64,000 bases of DNA from Actinacidiphila fildesensis (lineage in GTDB: Bacteria; Actinomycetota; Actinomycetes; Streptomycetales; Streptomycetaceae), in the NCBI RefSeq assembly GCF_042652185.1, contig NZ_JBHSIX010000027.1; one strand, given 5' to 3'. Shown one piece after another: positions 1-7,644 of the stretch. Position numbers and translations under genes: made by a program. Under the pieces are notes generated by a model. The model was not told the DNA's origin. It was given only the letters and a program-made list of their open reading frames with translations, and did not search any database. Positions within the stretch are counted from its first letter, which is position 1, and every line of letters starts with the position of its first letter.

Positions 1-116
1 CCCACGCCACCGAACTCGCGACAACCCAACTCAACGCCCGCGCCAAACCCTGGATCTGGGGCAGACCCGCCCCACCCACCCGACACCTACGCCGACGCTA
101 CGTCTACTGCCTTTGA
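1..116 (+). pseudogene. Transposase C-terminal fragment, cut by the window edge
   Basis: The frame that ends at the TGA at 114-116 reads about 37 codons, rich in Arg and Pro, with a WIWG motif close to the C-terminus. A basic tail of this kind is seen at the end of DDE transposases, and the next 2.6 kb is full of IS debris, so a transposase end is the best reading. An IS630-type origin is a guess. The 5' part lies outside the window, so it cannot be said whether the gene is intact there. Confidence 0.35.
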
Positions 117-494
117 GGAATTCAGCACTAATGGGCGGATCCGCCGTACTCGGCGTGCTGGGTATGAACCGCGTGCTCTCGCTCTTCCGCACATGTGGGC
201 GCCGGGAATGCTGTGCGCCGTATGCGAGCAGCGGCCTCGGCTACGATCTTCTCGAACTCGCTCCTGGTCATGACACACAGCCCTTCTGGGGGTGCCGGTG
301 CAGCGGCCGACCGGTTGCTCCGGCGTGAGGACCCGGACCCGGGATCAAGATCCGGTACTCGGTGCGGCCCTCCCACTAGTCATTCGTTGCCGGCCGAAGA
401 CTGGATTGGTGGCCGGACGTGCCGCTGGTGGCCAGCTTGCGCGGGCTCAGGTTGAGGTTGTGGGGGCGTTGCCCGCAGGCGGGGCCGGCGCGGG
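117..494. other. Non-coding or degenerate stretch before the IS30 element
   Basis: No convincing gene is seen. The only weak candidate is a 47-codon minus-strand frame (271 down to 128) starting MTRSEFEKIVAEA, with a GAAGGG about 9 bases upstream of its ATG. It could be the start of a small or truncated gene, but there is no family recognition. The IS30 left end begins at 495. Confidence 0.4.
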
Positions 495-1696
495 CTTAGA
501 TTCAACGGATCAACGCAACGGTGCTGGTTGAGGACGGTATGTATGGCGAAGATGGGTCGGCCGGGGATGTCGGACGAGATGAAGGTTGACTTGTGGCGGC
601 GGTGGAAGACCGGGGAGTCGATCAGTGTCATCTCGCGGCAGATCGGCAAGCCGCCCGGCTCGGTGTTCACCGTCCTCAAGCATCACGGAGGGATCGCTCC
701 CTCACTCCGCAAGGCGCGCGCGGGCAGTCTGACCGTGGGTGCGGGAGGAGGTCTCGCGCGGGCTCTGTGCCGGCGAGTCCTACCGGACTTTGGCCGGCCG
801 CCTGGGGCGTGCGGTGTCGACGATCAGCCGCGAGGTCAACAAAAACGGCGGACGCGACGTCTACCGGGCGATTGCCGCGCAGGAACGGTCGCTCGCTCAT
901 GCGAAGCGTCCGAAGCACTGCCTGCTTGCTCGTGAACCCGCTTTGCGGCAGCAGGTGTTGGTCTTGCTGAAGGAGGAGTGGTCGCCTGAACAGATCGTCG
1001 GACACCTCCGTCTACATCACGGGACCGACCCGCGCATGCAGATCAGTCACGAGACGATCTATCGGTCGATCTATACCACCCGCTGGAAGGTGGTTCCCCG
1101 CGAATTGTGCAAGCGCCTTCGAACTGGCCGCCCGATCCGGAAGAACAAGCGCCACACGGTGAAAGGCCAGTGGCGTTCGCAGATCATCGATGCCCGACCG
1201 ATCGAGGAGCGGCCCCAAGAGGCGGAGCACCGCAGCGATTTCGGGCATCTGGAAGGCGATCTGGTGATCGGCTCGAACAACAGCCAGGTCGCCACTTTGG
1301 TCGACAGGAAGTCGCGTTTCCTCACCGTCGTGAAACTCGCCAGCCGTCACACCGCCGTAGTCGTTCCCGCCCTCGCCAAAACCTACGCCCGCATGGACTC
1401 CCGACTACACGCCACCCTGACCTGGGATCGCGGCATGGAACTGGCAGCGCACAAGCAGATCACCGCCGCTACGGGTGTTGACGTGTTCTTCGCAACCCCG
1501 CGCAGCCCCTGGCAACGTAGCACCAACGAGAACACGAACAAACTGCTCCGGCAGTACCTGCCCAGGGGGACGAACCTGTCGACGTTCAGCCAGGACGATC
1601 TTGACGCCATCGCGACGAAGCTCAACAACCGTCCGCGCAAGTGCCTGGGATTCCGCACACCTGCAGAGAGTGTTGCCTTGACCCGTTGAATCTAAG
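495..1696 (+). mobile_element. IS30-family insertion sequence, about 1.2 kb
   Basis: The element is bounded by 25-bp imperfect inverted repeats at 495-519 and 1672-1696 (23 of 25 positions match). The outer part of each end reads CTTAGATTCAACGG in the inward direction. One transposase gene fills the interior. No target duplication is visible: the left flank ends in GGG and the right flank starts GCG, so the original insertion context may have been rearranged. It abuts an IS3-family orfA stub on its right, and the missing IS3 remainder is not found to its left. Confidence 0.85.
543..1689 (+). pseudogene. IS30-family transposase, frameshifted
   Basis: The N-terminal part (543 to about 735) encodes the helix-turn-helix region typical of IS30 transposases (MGRPGMSDEMK...). 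The frame then shifts by +1. From about 739 the second frame reads MREEVSRGLCAGESYRTLAG and continues to 1689 with the DDE integrase core: HLEGDLVIG carries the first Asp, LTWDRGMELA the second, and STNENTNKLLRQYLPRG the conserved glutamate region. Joined, the product would be about 380 residues, normal for the family. The break lies just after SLTV, where the family continues directly into the second frame. Either this is an inactivating indel or a base was lost in assembly. No slippery motif is obvious at the junction. Confidence 0.8.
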
Positions 1697-1995
1697 GCGG
1701 CTTCTTTCAGGAAGCTCACTTCCATCTCGAGTTCACGATTGCGCCGTTCGAGCTCCTTCAAGCGAGCCCGCCCAGGCACGGTCAACTCCGTGTCAGGGGT
1801 CGGCTCCAGCTGCTTTTCGTGCTTCTTCACCCAGCCGCGGAGGGTCTCCGGGTTCAGGTCAAGGTCTCGGGCAACCTCGGAGATCGTCTTACTCGACCGC
1901 AACGCAAACTGGACAGCTTCATCACGGAACTCCGGTGAGTACTTACTTAATGGCGCCACTTCTCCCTCGCTTCCTTGCTACACAGATCCTATTGG
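1697..1995 (-). pseudogene. IS3-family OrfA stub
   Basis: A GTG start at 1959 on the minus strand opens a reading frame beginning MAPLSKYSPEFRDEAVQF, followed by a helix-turn-helix (ISEVARDLDLNPETLRGWV) and a leucine-zipper-like tail (LKELERRNRELEMEVSFLK). This is a textbook IS3-family OrfA. It stops being IS3-like exactly where the IS30 right end begins (1696), after about 88 residues, and OrfB is absent. The upstream sequence TGGACCCATGTCCGG near 1994-2008 may be the IS3 terminal region. The gene cannot be functional alone. Confidence 0.75.
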
Positions 1996-2009
1996 ACCCA
2001 TGTCCGGAA

Positions 2010-2675
2010 ACCTCGGGGCTCCTCAGGCGGCCGTGGCCGGCTGGGTGAAGGAGGTGTAGCCGCACCTGGAACCACCGCAGCGGCGCTCGGAACCTGGCTC
2101 GTCTTCGAGGACGAGGCCGGGTTCTCGATGACGCCGCCGACTTCCCGCACCTGGGGCCGCCGTGGATCGACCCCGGTCATCCGGGTCCGGGGCCGTTCCC
2201 AGCGCCGCTTTTTTATAGCGGCCCTTGCTGCTACAAGCCCGGCGAACGATCCCGTCTGATCTACCGGCCCAGACGGCATACGGATCACAAGAGTGGCGGT
2301 CGCAAGAGCTTCGCCTGGACCGAGTACCGCGACCTCCTCATCGCCGCGCACCAGCAGCTCGACGGTCCGATCGTCCTCATCTGGGACAACTTGAACGTCC
2401 ACAAGGACCGCCGGATGCGGGCCTTCATCGACGCGCACGACTGGATCACCGGCTACCACCTGCCCCCCTACGCGCCTGATCTCAACCCCGTCGAGAGCAT
2501 TTGGTCGGTTCTCCGCCGGGCCAGCCAGGCGAACACGGCTTTCACCGACCCGGACCACCTCATCCGCAGACTCCGACATGGCCTCCGTCAGATCCAATAC
2601 CGGAGCGACATCATCGACGGATGCCTCGCCGCGACCGGCCTCACACTCACGACACCACGTCTACAACCTCAGTAA
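2010..2675 (+). pseudogene. IS630-family transposase remnant, multiply frameshifted
   Basis: The sequence encodes, in three successive frames, recognisable IS630 blocks: AAVAGWVKEV followed by a TAG near 2057, then GTWLVFEDEAGFSM with the first catalytic Asp region and TWGRRGSTPV, then, after a further shift near 2209-2232, CYKPGERSRLIYRPRR, VLIWDNLNVHKD with the second Asp, and YAPDLNPVESIWSVLRR with the third acidic residue. The C-terminus ends at 2675. A run of six T at 2209-2214 sits at the second frame change. The N-terminal HTH half is missing. This is a decayed element without recognisable ends. Confidence 0.7.
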
Positions 2676-2689
2676 CCAGATGGCTGACC

Positions 2690-3010
2690 CTACTGGCGGC
2701 CCGCGCCGCTGATCTTAAGCGGTTCGCCGGACGCCTGGCAGCCGCACCCGCCCTCGCCCTCGCCAGCGGTCTTGGGCGCGCAGGAGCAGGAACCATGGCG
2801 CTGGCCGAGCCACCAGGTGCCGGCGGCGAGCACCGCCAGCACGATGGCGAGGGCGGGCAGCCAGCCCACCACCGGCCCCGCGCCGGCCCCGACGACGCCC
2901 GCCGTGATCAGGACGGGCAGTGCGCAGCACGCCACGCAGGCCAGCGCGGCCAATCCGCCCAGGGCCTTCGGCGTCTTGTGGGGGCGGGGGTCAGCAGCAT
3001 GGTCCGGCAT
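2690..3010 (-). CDS. MerT-like small metal-transport membrane protein
   Basis: A protein of 106 residues with two predicted membrane helices. The first helix carries the vicinal cysteine pair of mercury transporters (ACVACCALPVL), and after the second helix there are further thiol motifs (GSCSC and GGCGC). MerT/MerF-type proteins import Hg(II) through such paired cysteines. The ATG at 3010 lies inside the 3' end of the upstream merR-like gene (20-bp overlap), so the two are translationally coupled. No mercuric reductase follows: the operon ends against IS debris at 2680. Export, import or sequestration of another soft metal is possible. Confidence 0.65.
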   Translation of the reverse strand: MPDHAADPRPHKTPKALGGLAALACVACCALPVLITAGVVGAGAGPVVGWLPALAIVLAVLAAGTWWLGQRHGSCSCAPKTAGEGEGGCGCQASGEPLKISGAGRQ

Positions 3011-3437
3011 GGCGGTTCTCCTCGGCGAGGTGGGTGAAAGGGATGGGGCAGCAGGCACTTGCGGCGCAGACAGTCAGGACGTTGCAGCCCGCCTCGACGG
3101 CCGCGGTCAGGGCGGTGCGGATGGTGGTCAGGTCGGCGATCTTCGCGTCGACCTCGGCGAGCTTGGCCGCGGCGCGCTCCTGGAGTCCTGCCACGGGGCG
3201 GCCGTGCCGGTGGCGGCCGGCCTCCAGGAGTTCGGCGACCTCCTCCAGCGTGAACCCGAGGCGCTGGGCGGCCTTGATCACCCGCAGTGCGGTCACCGCG
3301 TCCTCGTTGTAAAGGCGGTGGCCGCCGTTGCTGCGGTTCGGCTCGGCCAGCAGGCCGCGCCGCTCGTAGTAGCGCAGGGTCTGGATGTTCACCCCGGCCG
3401 CCTCGGCGACCTGGCCACTGCGCAGGCCCGCGCTCAC
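2991..3437 (-). CDS. MerR-family metal-responsive regulator
   Basis: This 148-residue protein begins with the MerR winged-helix DNA-binding domain (SGQVAEAAGVNIQTLRYYERRG, then NGGHRLYNEDAV), followed by the dimerisation helix. The C-terminal metal loop has Cys118, Cys124, Cys129 and Cys130 (CNVLTVCAASACC). The cysteine that canonical MerR carries near position 82 is replaced by a His/Arg-rich stretch (RHRHGR), so the metal geometry may differ. The GTG start overlaps the stop of the upstream gene by 4 bp. A 19-bp-spacer promoter of MerR type lies at 3813-3843, which fits autoregulation of the whole operon by promoter unwinding. Confidence 0.85.
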   Translation of the reverse strand: MSAGLRSGQVAEAAGVNIQTLRYYERRGLLAEPNRSNGGHRLYNEDAVTALRVIKAAQRLGFTLEEVAELLEAGRHRHGRPVAGLQERAAAKLAEVDAKIADLTTIRTALTAAVEAGCNVLTVCAASACCPIPFTHLAEENRHAGPCC

Positions 3438-3766
3438 TCCTGCACCCGGTCGGCCGTCCGCGCGGAAAGGGCGTCCAGGACCGTCTCGTGCGCCGGGTCC
3501 ACGGCGATGTGCAGGCCGATCAGGTCCTCACCGGGGGTGGTGGTGAAGGTGAAGAACGAGCAGCAGCCGCTCTCGCGCGCCACCAGATCCCGGTCCCGCT
3601 CCTCAATGCCCGGCCCGTTAGCCAGGTCAAGGCGCAGTCGCAGCGGCTCGGGCCTCGAAGAGGAGGTCAGCCGCTCGGAGAACAGCGCGTCCCACTCCGC
3701 GACCCGCAGGGGTCGCTCTTCGGTGGGCAGCGTGCAGGACTGCGGCACCCAAGCCAGATCGCTCAT
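3434..3766 (-). CDS. Cys-containing protein, first gene of the MerR operon
   Basis: A 110-residue soluble protein of unknown function with Cys11 (WVPQSCTLP) and a vicinal pair Cys68-Cys69 (RESGCCSFFTF). The ATG at 3766 follows the operon promoter by about 47 bases. The gene ends in a GTGA overlap with the MerR gene. From memory, similar proteins accompany actinobacterial mer-type operons. The paired thiols and the position suggest metal binding, for example as a chaperone, but there is no direct evidence. The fold was not recognised. Confidence 0.7.
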   Translation of the reverse strand: MSDLAWVPQSCTLPTEERPLRVAEWDALFSERLTSSSRPEPLRLRLDLANGPGIEERDRDLVARESGCCSFFTFTTTPGEDLIGLHIAVDPAHETVLDALSARTADRVQE

Positions 3767-3812
3767 CGCACTCACTCCCGTCGTCACGTCCCCAGAGCGG
3801 GGACACCTCCGA

Positions 3813-3843
3813 CGGTAAACCTGTACCTCGGTACCGGTTGCAA
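3813..3843 (-). promoter_or_regulatory. MerR-type promoter/operator with 19-bp spacer
   Basis: On the minus strand a -35 TTGCAA (3843-3838) and a -10-like TTACCG (3818-3813) are separated by exactly 19 bp. The spacer contains the dyad ACCGGTAC-CGAG-GTACAGGT (7 of 8 arm positions pair). An over-long spacer with a central dyad is the signature of promoters activated by MerR regulators. It drives the three-gene operon 3766-2690. Confidence 0.8.
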
Positions 3844-3944
3844 GTGTGGGGGCGGGGACGGCCCGGTCAGCGCCGTGCGTTCCCGGGGGCCAGCAGGCTG
3901 GGCGTCCGCACCTGTCGCCCCGGCCGGGCGCAGGGCGGTCAGCG

Positions 3945-4083
3945 CCTGCGCGTTGAGGTCGACCCGATCGATGAGCGCGAGACGTGACACGTCGTCCTGC
4001 AGAGCGGCGCGCACCGCGGATCCTCTCCGCCCGGCAGCACCGGTGACCGCTACTGTTCCCAGGCACTTTCCTCTGACGGCCAC
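3945..4083 (-). pseudogene. N-terminal stub of a Rossmann-fold (uronate dehydrogenase-like) protein
   Basis: From an ATG at 4083 the minus strand encodes VAVTGAAGRRGSAVRAAL followed by RLALIDRVDL, a classic NAD-binding TGxxGxxG start of the extended SDR/epimerase type, most like uronate dehydrogenases. After about 45 residues the similarity ends and the frame runs into the MerR promoter region. The gene has evidently been truncated by arrival of the mer-like operon or by deletion. Confidence 0.5.
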
Positions 4084-4136
4084 TCTGCCGCGCCTCCGGC
4101 TTCGGCCGCGAACGTCAGGGGGAAGTGCGGTGCGCC

Positions 4137-4165
4137 TTGCCGTTGCCGGGGTTGCTTCCCATAAT
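4137..4165 (+). promoter_or_regulatory. Promoter of the nucleoside hydrolase gene
   Basis: TTGCCG (4137-4142) and CATAAT (4160-4165) are 17 bp apart. The module is nearly identical to the one at 5437-5465 upstream of the LacI/ribose operon: both contain GTTGCTTC-Y-CATAATC in the spacer and -10. The expected transcript start is about 43 bases before the ATG at 4215. Confidence 0.65.
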
Positions 4166-4185
4166 CACGCGGCCGGTCGCGCCGT

Positions 4186-4197
4186 CGGTGCGCACCG
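4186..4197 (+). promoter_or_regulatory. Candidate operator, perfect 12-bp palindrome
   Basis: CGGTGCGCACCG lies in the leader between the promoter and the hydrolase start codon. A perfect palindrome with a central CG suits a LacI-family repressor. Assignment to the neighbouring LacI protein is inference. Confidence 0.35.
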
Positions 4198-4214
4198 CAT
4201 ATCGAGGAGGCTCC

Positions 4215-5372
4215 ATGCGCAAGAGAACACTCGGTCCACTGCTCGTCCTCGTCCTGCTCGTGCCCACCGTCTCGGCTTCGGGCCAGACCCTGTCACCCAC
4301 GCCGGGGCCGGTGATCACCGCGCGAGCGGCCGAGCAAGCGGACGAGCGACACCCTGCCGACCGGCGCAAGGTGATCCTGGACGCCGACATGGGTGAGCTG
4401 AACGATGACGCGGTCACCATGTTCATGCTCGCCAAGCATCCCTCGGTGGACCTGCTGGGCGTGACGGTGGTCAGCGGCAACACCTGGGTCGAGGAAGGCA
4501 CAGCGGACGCGCTGCGCCAGCTCGAACTGATCGGACGCCGCGATGTCCCGGTCGTCGCAGGCGCGGGCGAGCCGCTCATGCCCGGCCGCAAGGTGCGGCT
4601 GGCCGCCGAGAACGCCCTGTACGGCAAGGCCCCTTGGGCCGGGGCGTTCGACAGCCCCCGTCCTCCCGCGTACGACCGGCTCCCCCGCCCGCCCTACGGC
4701 GGCTATCCCAGCACGCACCCCAGCACCTCGGCCGCCGCGGACTTCATCGTGAACCAGGTGAAGCGCTATCCGCGCCAGGTCACGTTCTTGGAGGTGGGCC
4801 CGGCGACCAATCTCGCGCTGGCGGTACGCACGCACCCGGAGATCGTGCCGCTCGTCAAGGAAGTCATCTACATGGGCGGAGCTTTCGACAAGCCGGGAAA
4901 CATCACGCCCGCGGCCGAGTTCAACTGGTGGTTCGACCCCGAGTCGGCGCGCATCGCACTGCGGACACCCTTCCCGAAGCAGACGATCGTGCCCGATGAC
5001 GTCTGCGTGAAGGTGCGCTACACCAAGGCCCAGTATGACGCGATCACCGCGGGAGCGCCGACTCCCGTCAAGACGATGTTCAAGGACCTTCAGGGGCCGA
5101 TGTTCGCGGCAGACCCGCGGCGCAGCACCTTCCTGTGGGACGCGCTGACGGCCGCGGTCTTCCTCGACCCCCAGGTCGTCAAGACATCGCAGAGTCGCTA
5201 TGTCGATGTGGATGCGTCCTTCGGTCCGGACTACGGGCGGGCGCTGGGGTACGGGCTGGACGAGTTCTCCGCGCCCGCGAACCCGGTGGGCACCCAGCGG
5301 GCGACGCTCATCCTGGACCTGGACATGCGGCGATTCTGGGACCTCTACATCGGTCTGCTGCGACGGCCCTGA
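4215..5372 (+). CDS. Secreted inosine/uridine-type nucleoside hydrolase
   Basis: A 385-residue protein that cleaves the N-glycosidic bond of ribonucleosides to give base plus ribose. It starts with a signal peptide (MRKRTLGPLLVLVLLVPTVSA). The calcium and ribose-binding aspartate cluster of the IUNH family is at residues 56-66 (DADMGELNDDA). A GGAGG ribosome site at 4206-4210 supports the ATG. The enzyme would act outside the cell, and its ribose product matches the uptake system encoded immediately downstream. Both units share the same promoter layout, so a common regulon is likely. Sugar-chain-specific relatives of the fold exist, so the nucleoside substrate is strongly suggested, not proven. 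Confidence 0.85.
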   Translation: MRKRTLGPLLVLVLLVPTVSASGQTLSPTPGPVITARAAEQADERHPADRRKVILDADMGELNDDAVTMFMLAKHPSVDLLGVTVVSGNTWVEEGTADALRQLELIGRRDVPVVAGAGEPLMPGRKVRLAAENALYGKAPWAGAFDSPRPPAYDRLPRPPYGGYPSTHPSTSAAADFIVNQVKRYPRQVTFLEVGPATNLALAVRTHPEIVPLVKEVIYMGGAFDKPGNITPAAEFNWWFDPESARIALRTPFPKQTIVPDDVCVKVRYTKAQYDAITAGAPTPVKTMFKDLQGPMFAADPRRSTFLWDALTAAVFLDPQVVKTSQSRYVDVDASFGPDYGRALGYGLDEFSAPANPVGTQRATLILDLDMRRFWDLYIGLLRRP

Positions 5373-5406
5373 CGGCCGTCCGGAGCGATCTGCCGTCATC
5401 CAAGGT

Positions 5407-5426
5407 GATCCGGTGCGATCCGGTGC
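5407..5426 (+). repeat. Tandem 10-bp direct repeat upstream of the ribose operon
   Basis: GATCCGGTGC occurs twice head to tail, ending 10 bp before the -35 hexamer at 5437. It could be an activator-binding site or a chance duplication. Confidence 0.4.
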
Positions 5427-5436
5427 GTCCGGCCTC

Positions 5437-5465
5437 TTGCGGTTGCGTGCGTTGCTTCTCATAAT
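5437..5465 (+). promoter_or_regulatory. Promoter of the LacI-ribose operon
   Basis: TTGCGG (5437-5442) and CATAAT (5460-5465) with a 17-bp spacer. Its layout and much of its sequence are shared with 4137-4165. Confidence 0.65.
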
Positions 5466-5477
5466 CTCGTAACCCCG

Positions 5478-5508
5478 CCGCAACACGAGTTGCCAATTCG
5501 TGTTGCGG
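5478..5508 (+). promoter_or_regulatory. 31-nt palindrome in the leader of the LacI gene
   Basis: The arms CCGCAACACGA and TCGTGTTGCGG are perfect complements. The inner TTG-C-CAA also pairs, leaving one G/T mismatch, so 14 of 15 pairs match around a central C. It sits between the -10 and the ATG at 5552. It could be the operator of the LacI-type regulator, or an RNA hairpin ending transcripts from upstream. No T-run follows, which favours an operator. Confidence 0.55.
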
Positions 5509-5551
5509 CATCCGGACCCTCCCATCCCGTGACCGTTCCAGGAGCCGCACC

Positions 5552-6643
5552 ATGGCAACACGGCAGGACGTGGCCCAGCTCGCGGGCACCTCCCCCTCGG
5601 TCGTCAGCTACGTACTCAACAACGGGCCCCGCTCGGTCGCTCCGGCGACCAGGGAACGGGTACTGGCGGCGGTGCAGCAGCTCGGATACCGGCCGAACGC
5701 CGTAGCCAGGTCGCTGCGCATGAGCCACACCATGACGCTCGGTCTGGTCGTTCCCGACGCCGCGAACCCCTTCTTCGCGGAGCTGGCCCGCGCTCTGGAG
5801 GACCACGCCTGGGCAGCCGGATACACGCTCCTGGTCGGCAACAGCGTGGACGATCCACAGCGCGAGGCGGGGTACATCAGGACCTTCGTCGACCGGCAGG
5901 TGGACGGGCTCGTCCTCATCCCCTCGCACGGTGACCAGCCCTGGCGGGCCGAGTTGGCCCGTTCCGGAGTGCCCAGTCTGGTCTTCGACCGTGAACTCGA
6001 CGGTGTGGAGACCTCGTACGTACTGGTCGACAACGTGCGCGGCGCCCAGGAGGCGACCGACCACCTGCTGGCCCACGGGCGGCGCCGGGTCGGCTGCATC
6101 GCCGGGCCGCTCGGCATCCATCCCACCGTCGACCGTGTGGCGGGCTGGCGCAGCGCCCTGGAGCAGGCCGGGCTCAAGGCCGGGTCCGGTTCCGGCGGCC
6201 GCACCGGCTGGGAGGCCTGCCCGGACGCCGCGCCACTGCTGCACGGTTCCTTCGGTCGGCTGGACGGCTACCGGTCGGGTCGCGCTCTGCTCTCACGCGA
6301 CCGTTCCGTCGACGCCCTGTTCGTCACCTCCGACGAACAGGCCGCCGGAGTGCTACGGGCCGCGACCGAACTGGGGCTGTCGGTCCCCGATGACGTGGCC
6401 GTGGTCTCGTTCGACGGGATAGCAGCCGGCGCCTACACCTGCCCGGCGCTGTCCACCATGCGTCAGCCCTTCGAAGCCCTCGGACGCACCGCCGTCCAGC
6501 GGCTGCTCGACCGGATGAAGGACCCGGACCTGGCGCTCAGCCGGGATGTCCTGCCCGTGACCCTGCTGGCCCGCGGCTCCTGCGGTTGCCCCGATCCGGC
6601 AGGCGGAGAACACAGCGATGAAAGCGGCGGAGCACAGCGATGA
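5552..6643 (+). CDS. LacI-family transcriptional regulator of the ribose operon
   Basis: A 363-residue repressor with an N-terminal LacI helix-turn-helix (TRQDVAQLAGTSPSVVSYVLN, in which SPSVVSYVL is the recognition helix) followed by the hinge GYRPNAVARSLR and a periplasmic-binding-protein-like ligand domain (TLGLVVPDAANPFFAELA). It is the first gene of the operon and overlaps rbsK by an ATGA. Its position suggests it senses ribose or a ribose phosphate and controls its own promoter and perhaps that of the nucleoside hydrolase. The C-terminal tail (CPDPAGGEHSDESGG) is low complexity and probably disordered. Confidence 0.85.
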   Translation: MATRQDVAQLAGTSPSVVSYVLNNGPRSVAPATRERVLAAVQQLGYRPNAVARSLRMSHTMTLGLVVPDAANPFFAELARALEDHAWAAGYTLLVGNSVDDPQREAGYIRTFVDRQVDGLVLIPSHGDQPWRAELARSGVPSLVFDRELDGVETSYVLVDNVRGAQEATDHLLAHGRRRVGCIAGPLGIHPTVDRVAGWRSALEQAGLKAGSGSGGRTGWEACPDAAPLLHGSFGRLDGYRSGRALLSRDRSVDALFVTSDEQAAGVLRAATELGLSVPDDVAVVSFDGIAAGAYTCPALSTMRQPFEALGRTAVQRLLDRMKDPDLALSRDVLPVTLLARGSCGCPDPAGGEHSDESGGAQR

Positions 6644-7644
6644 ATGAACGACTGATCGTAGTCGGCAGCCTCAACATGGACCTGTCGGTCACCGTCCCCC
6701 GTCTCCCCCGGCCGGGGGAGACGGTCTCCGGCGCCGATGTGGTGCGCGGCCCCGGCGGCAAGGGCGGCAACCAGGCGGTGGCCGCGGCCCGGCTCGGCGC
6801 GGCGGTCCTGATGGTCGGACTGCTGGGCGACGACGCCCACGGTTCGGAGCTCCGGGCCGCCCTGGTTGCCGAGGGCATCGACGACCGGGCGGTGGCCTCG
6901 GTCCCGGACACGTCCTCCGGGCTGGCACTGATTGTGGTCCAGCACGACGGGGAGAACACCGTCACCCTGTCCCCCGGCGCCAACCGGCGCCTCGACGAGG
7001 CCACCTTGTGCACGCTCACCGGCGGCAAGGCCGCCCAACGCTCTGACACCGTGCTGCTCCAGCTCGAAGTGCCGTTGCCCTCCGTATTGGCCGCGGCCCG
7101 TGCGGCTCGCACCGCCGGAGCGCTGACCGTACTCAACGCCGCTCCGCTGCCCGAGCCCAGCCCGCTGCTCTCCCACCTGCTGCGGGAGACCGATGTCCTT
7201 GTCGTCAACGAGACGGAGGCAGTCGGCCTGCTCGGCCCCCCCTGCGCCGCTGCCGGAACGGTCCCGGACGAGGAGTGGACGGCACGCGCGCAGAAGCTCC
7301 GGCTGCTGGGGCCCGCAACCGTCGTGATCACCCTCGGCGCGGCCGGCGCGGTCGCCGCCGACGCGGCAGGTCTCCACACGGAACCGGGCTTCAAGGTCGA
7401 CGCGGTCGACACCGTCGGCGCGGGCGACGCCTTCTGCGCGCAACTCGCCATCGCACTGGGCCTCGGCCGCCCGCTGCCCGGGGCCGTGCGTCTGGCCTGC
7501 GCAGCGGGCTCCCTGGCGGCCACCCGGCACGGCGCCCAGCAGTCGCTCCCTTCCCGGGCCGAGGTCGACGCGCTGGTGGTGGACGCCGATCCAGATACCG
7601 GTATCGGTACGGGTACAGATACGGAGGCGCGCCATGCGTCCTGA
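6640..7644 (+). CDS. rbsK: Ribokinase
   Basis: A 334-residue PfkB-family kinase that phosphorylates D-ribose at O5. The N-terminal sugar motif is at residues 39-49 (GGKGGNQAVAA) and the catalytic signature DTVGAGDAF is near residue 256, where the Asp is the base. The first line GSLNMDLSVTVPRLPRPGET is typical of ribokinases. The start overlaps the lacI stop by 4 bp and the end overlaps rbsD by 11 bp. The C-terminal extension has a Thr/Gly/Asp repeat (DTGIGTGTDTE) that comes from a short DNA repeat. Confidence 0.9.
   Translation: MNERLIVVGSLNMDLSVTVPRLPRPGETVSGADVVRGPGGKGGNQAVAAARLGAAVLMVGLLGDDAHGSELRAALVAEGIDDRAVASVPDTSSGLALIVVQHDGENTVTLSPGANRRLDEATLCTLTGGKAAQRSDTVLLQLEVPLPSVLAAARAARTAGALTVLNAAPLPEPSPLLSHLLRETDVLVVNETEAVGLLGPPCAAAGTVPDEEWTARAQKLRLLGPATVVITLGAAGAVAADAAGLHTEPGFKVDAVDTVGAGDAFCAQLAIALGLGRPLPGAVRLACAAGSLAATRHGAQQSLPSRAEVDALVVDADPDTGIGTGTDTEARHAS

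Noticed and set aside
5478..5508. The long palindrome as a terminator of the nucleoside hydrolase gene
   Set aside because: It lies beyond the next promoter and has no U-tract; an operator is more likely, though not proven.
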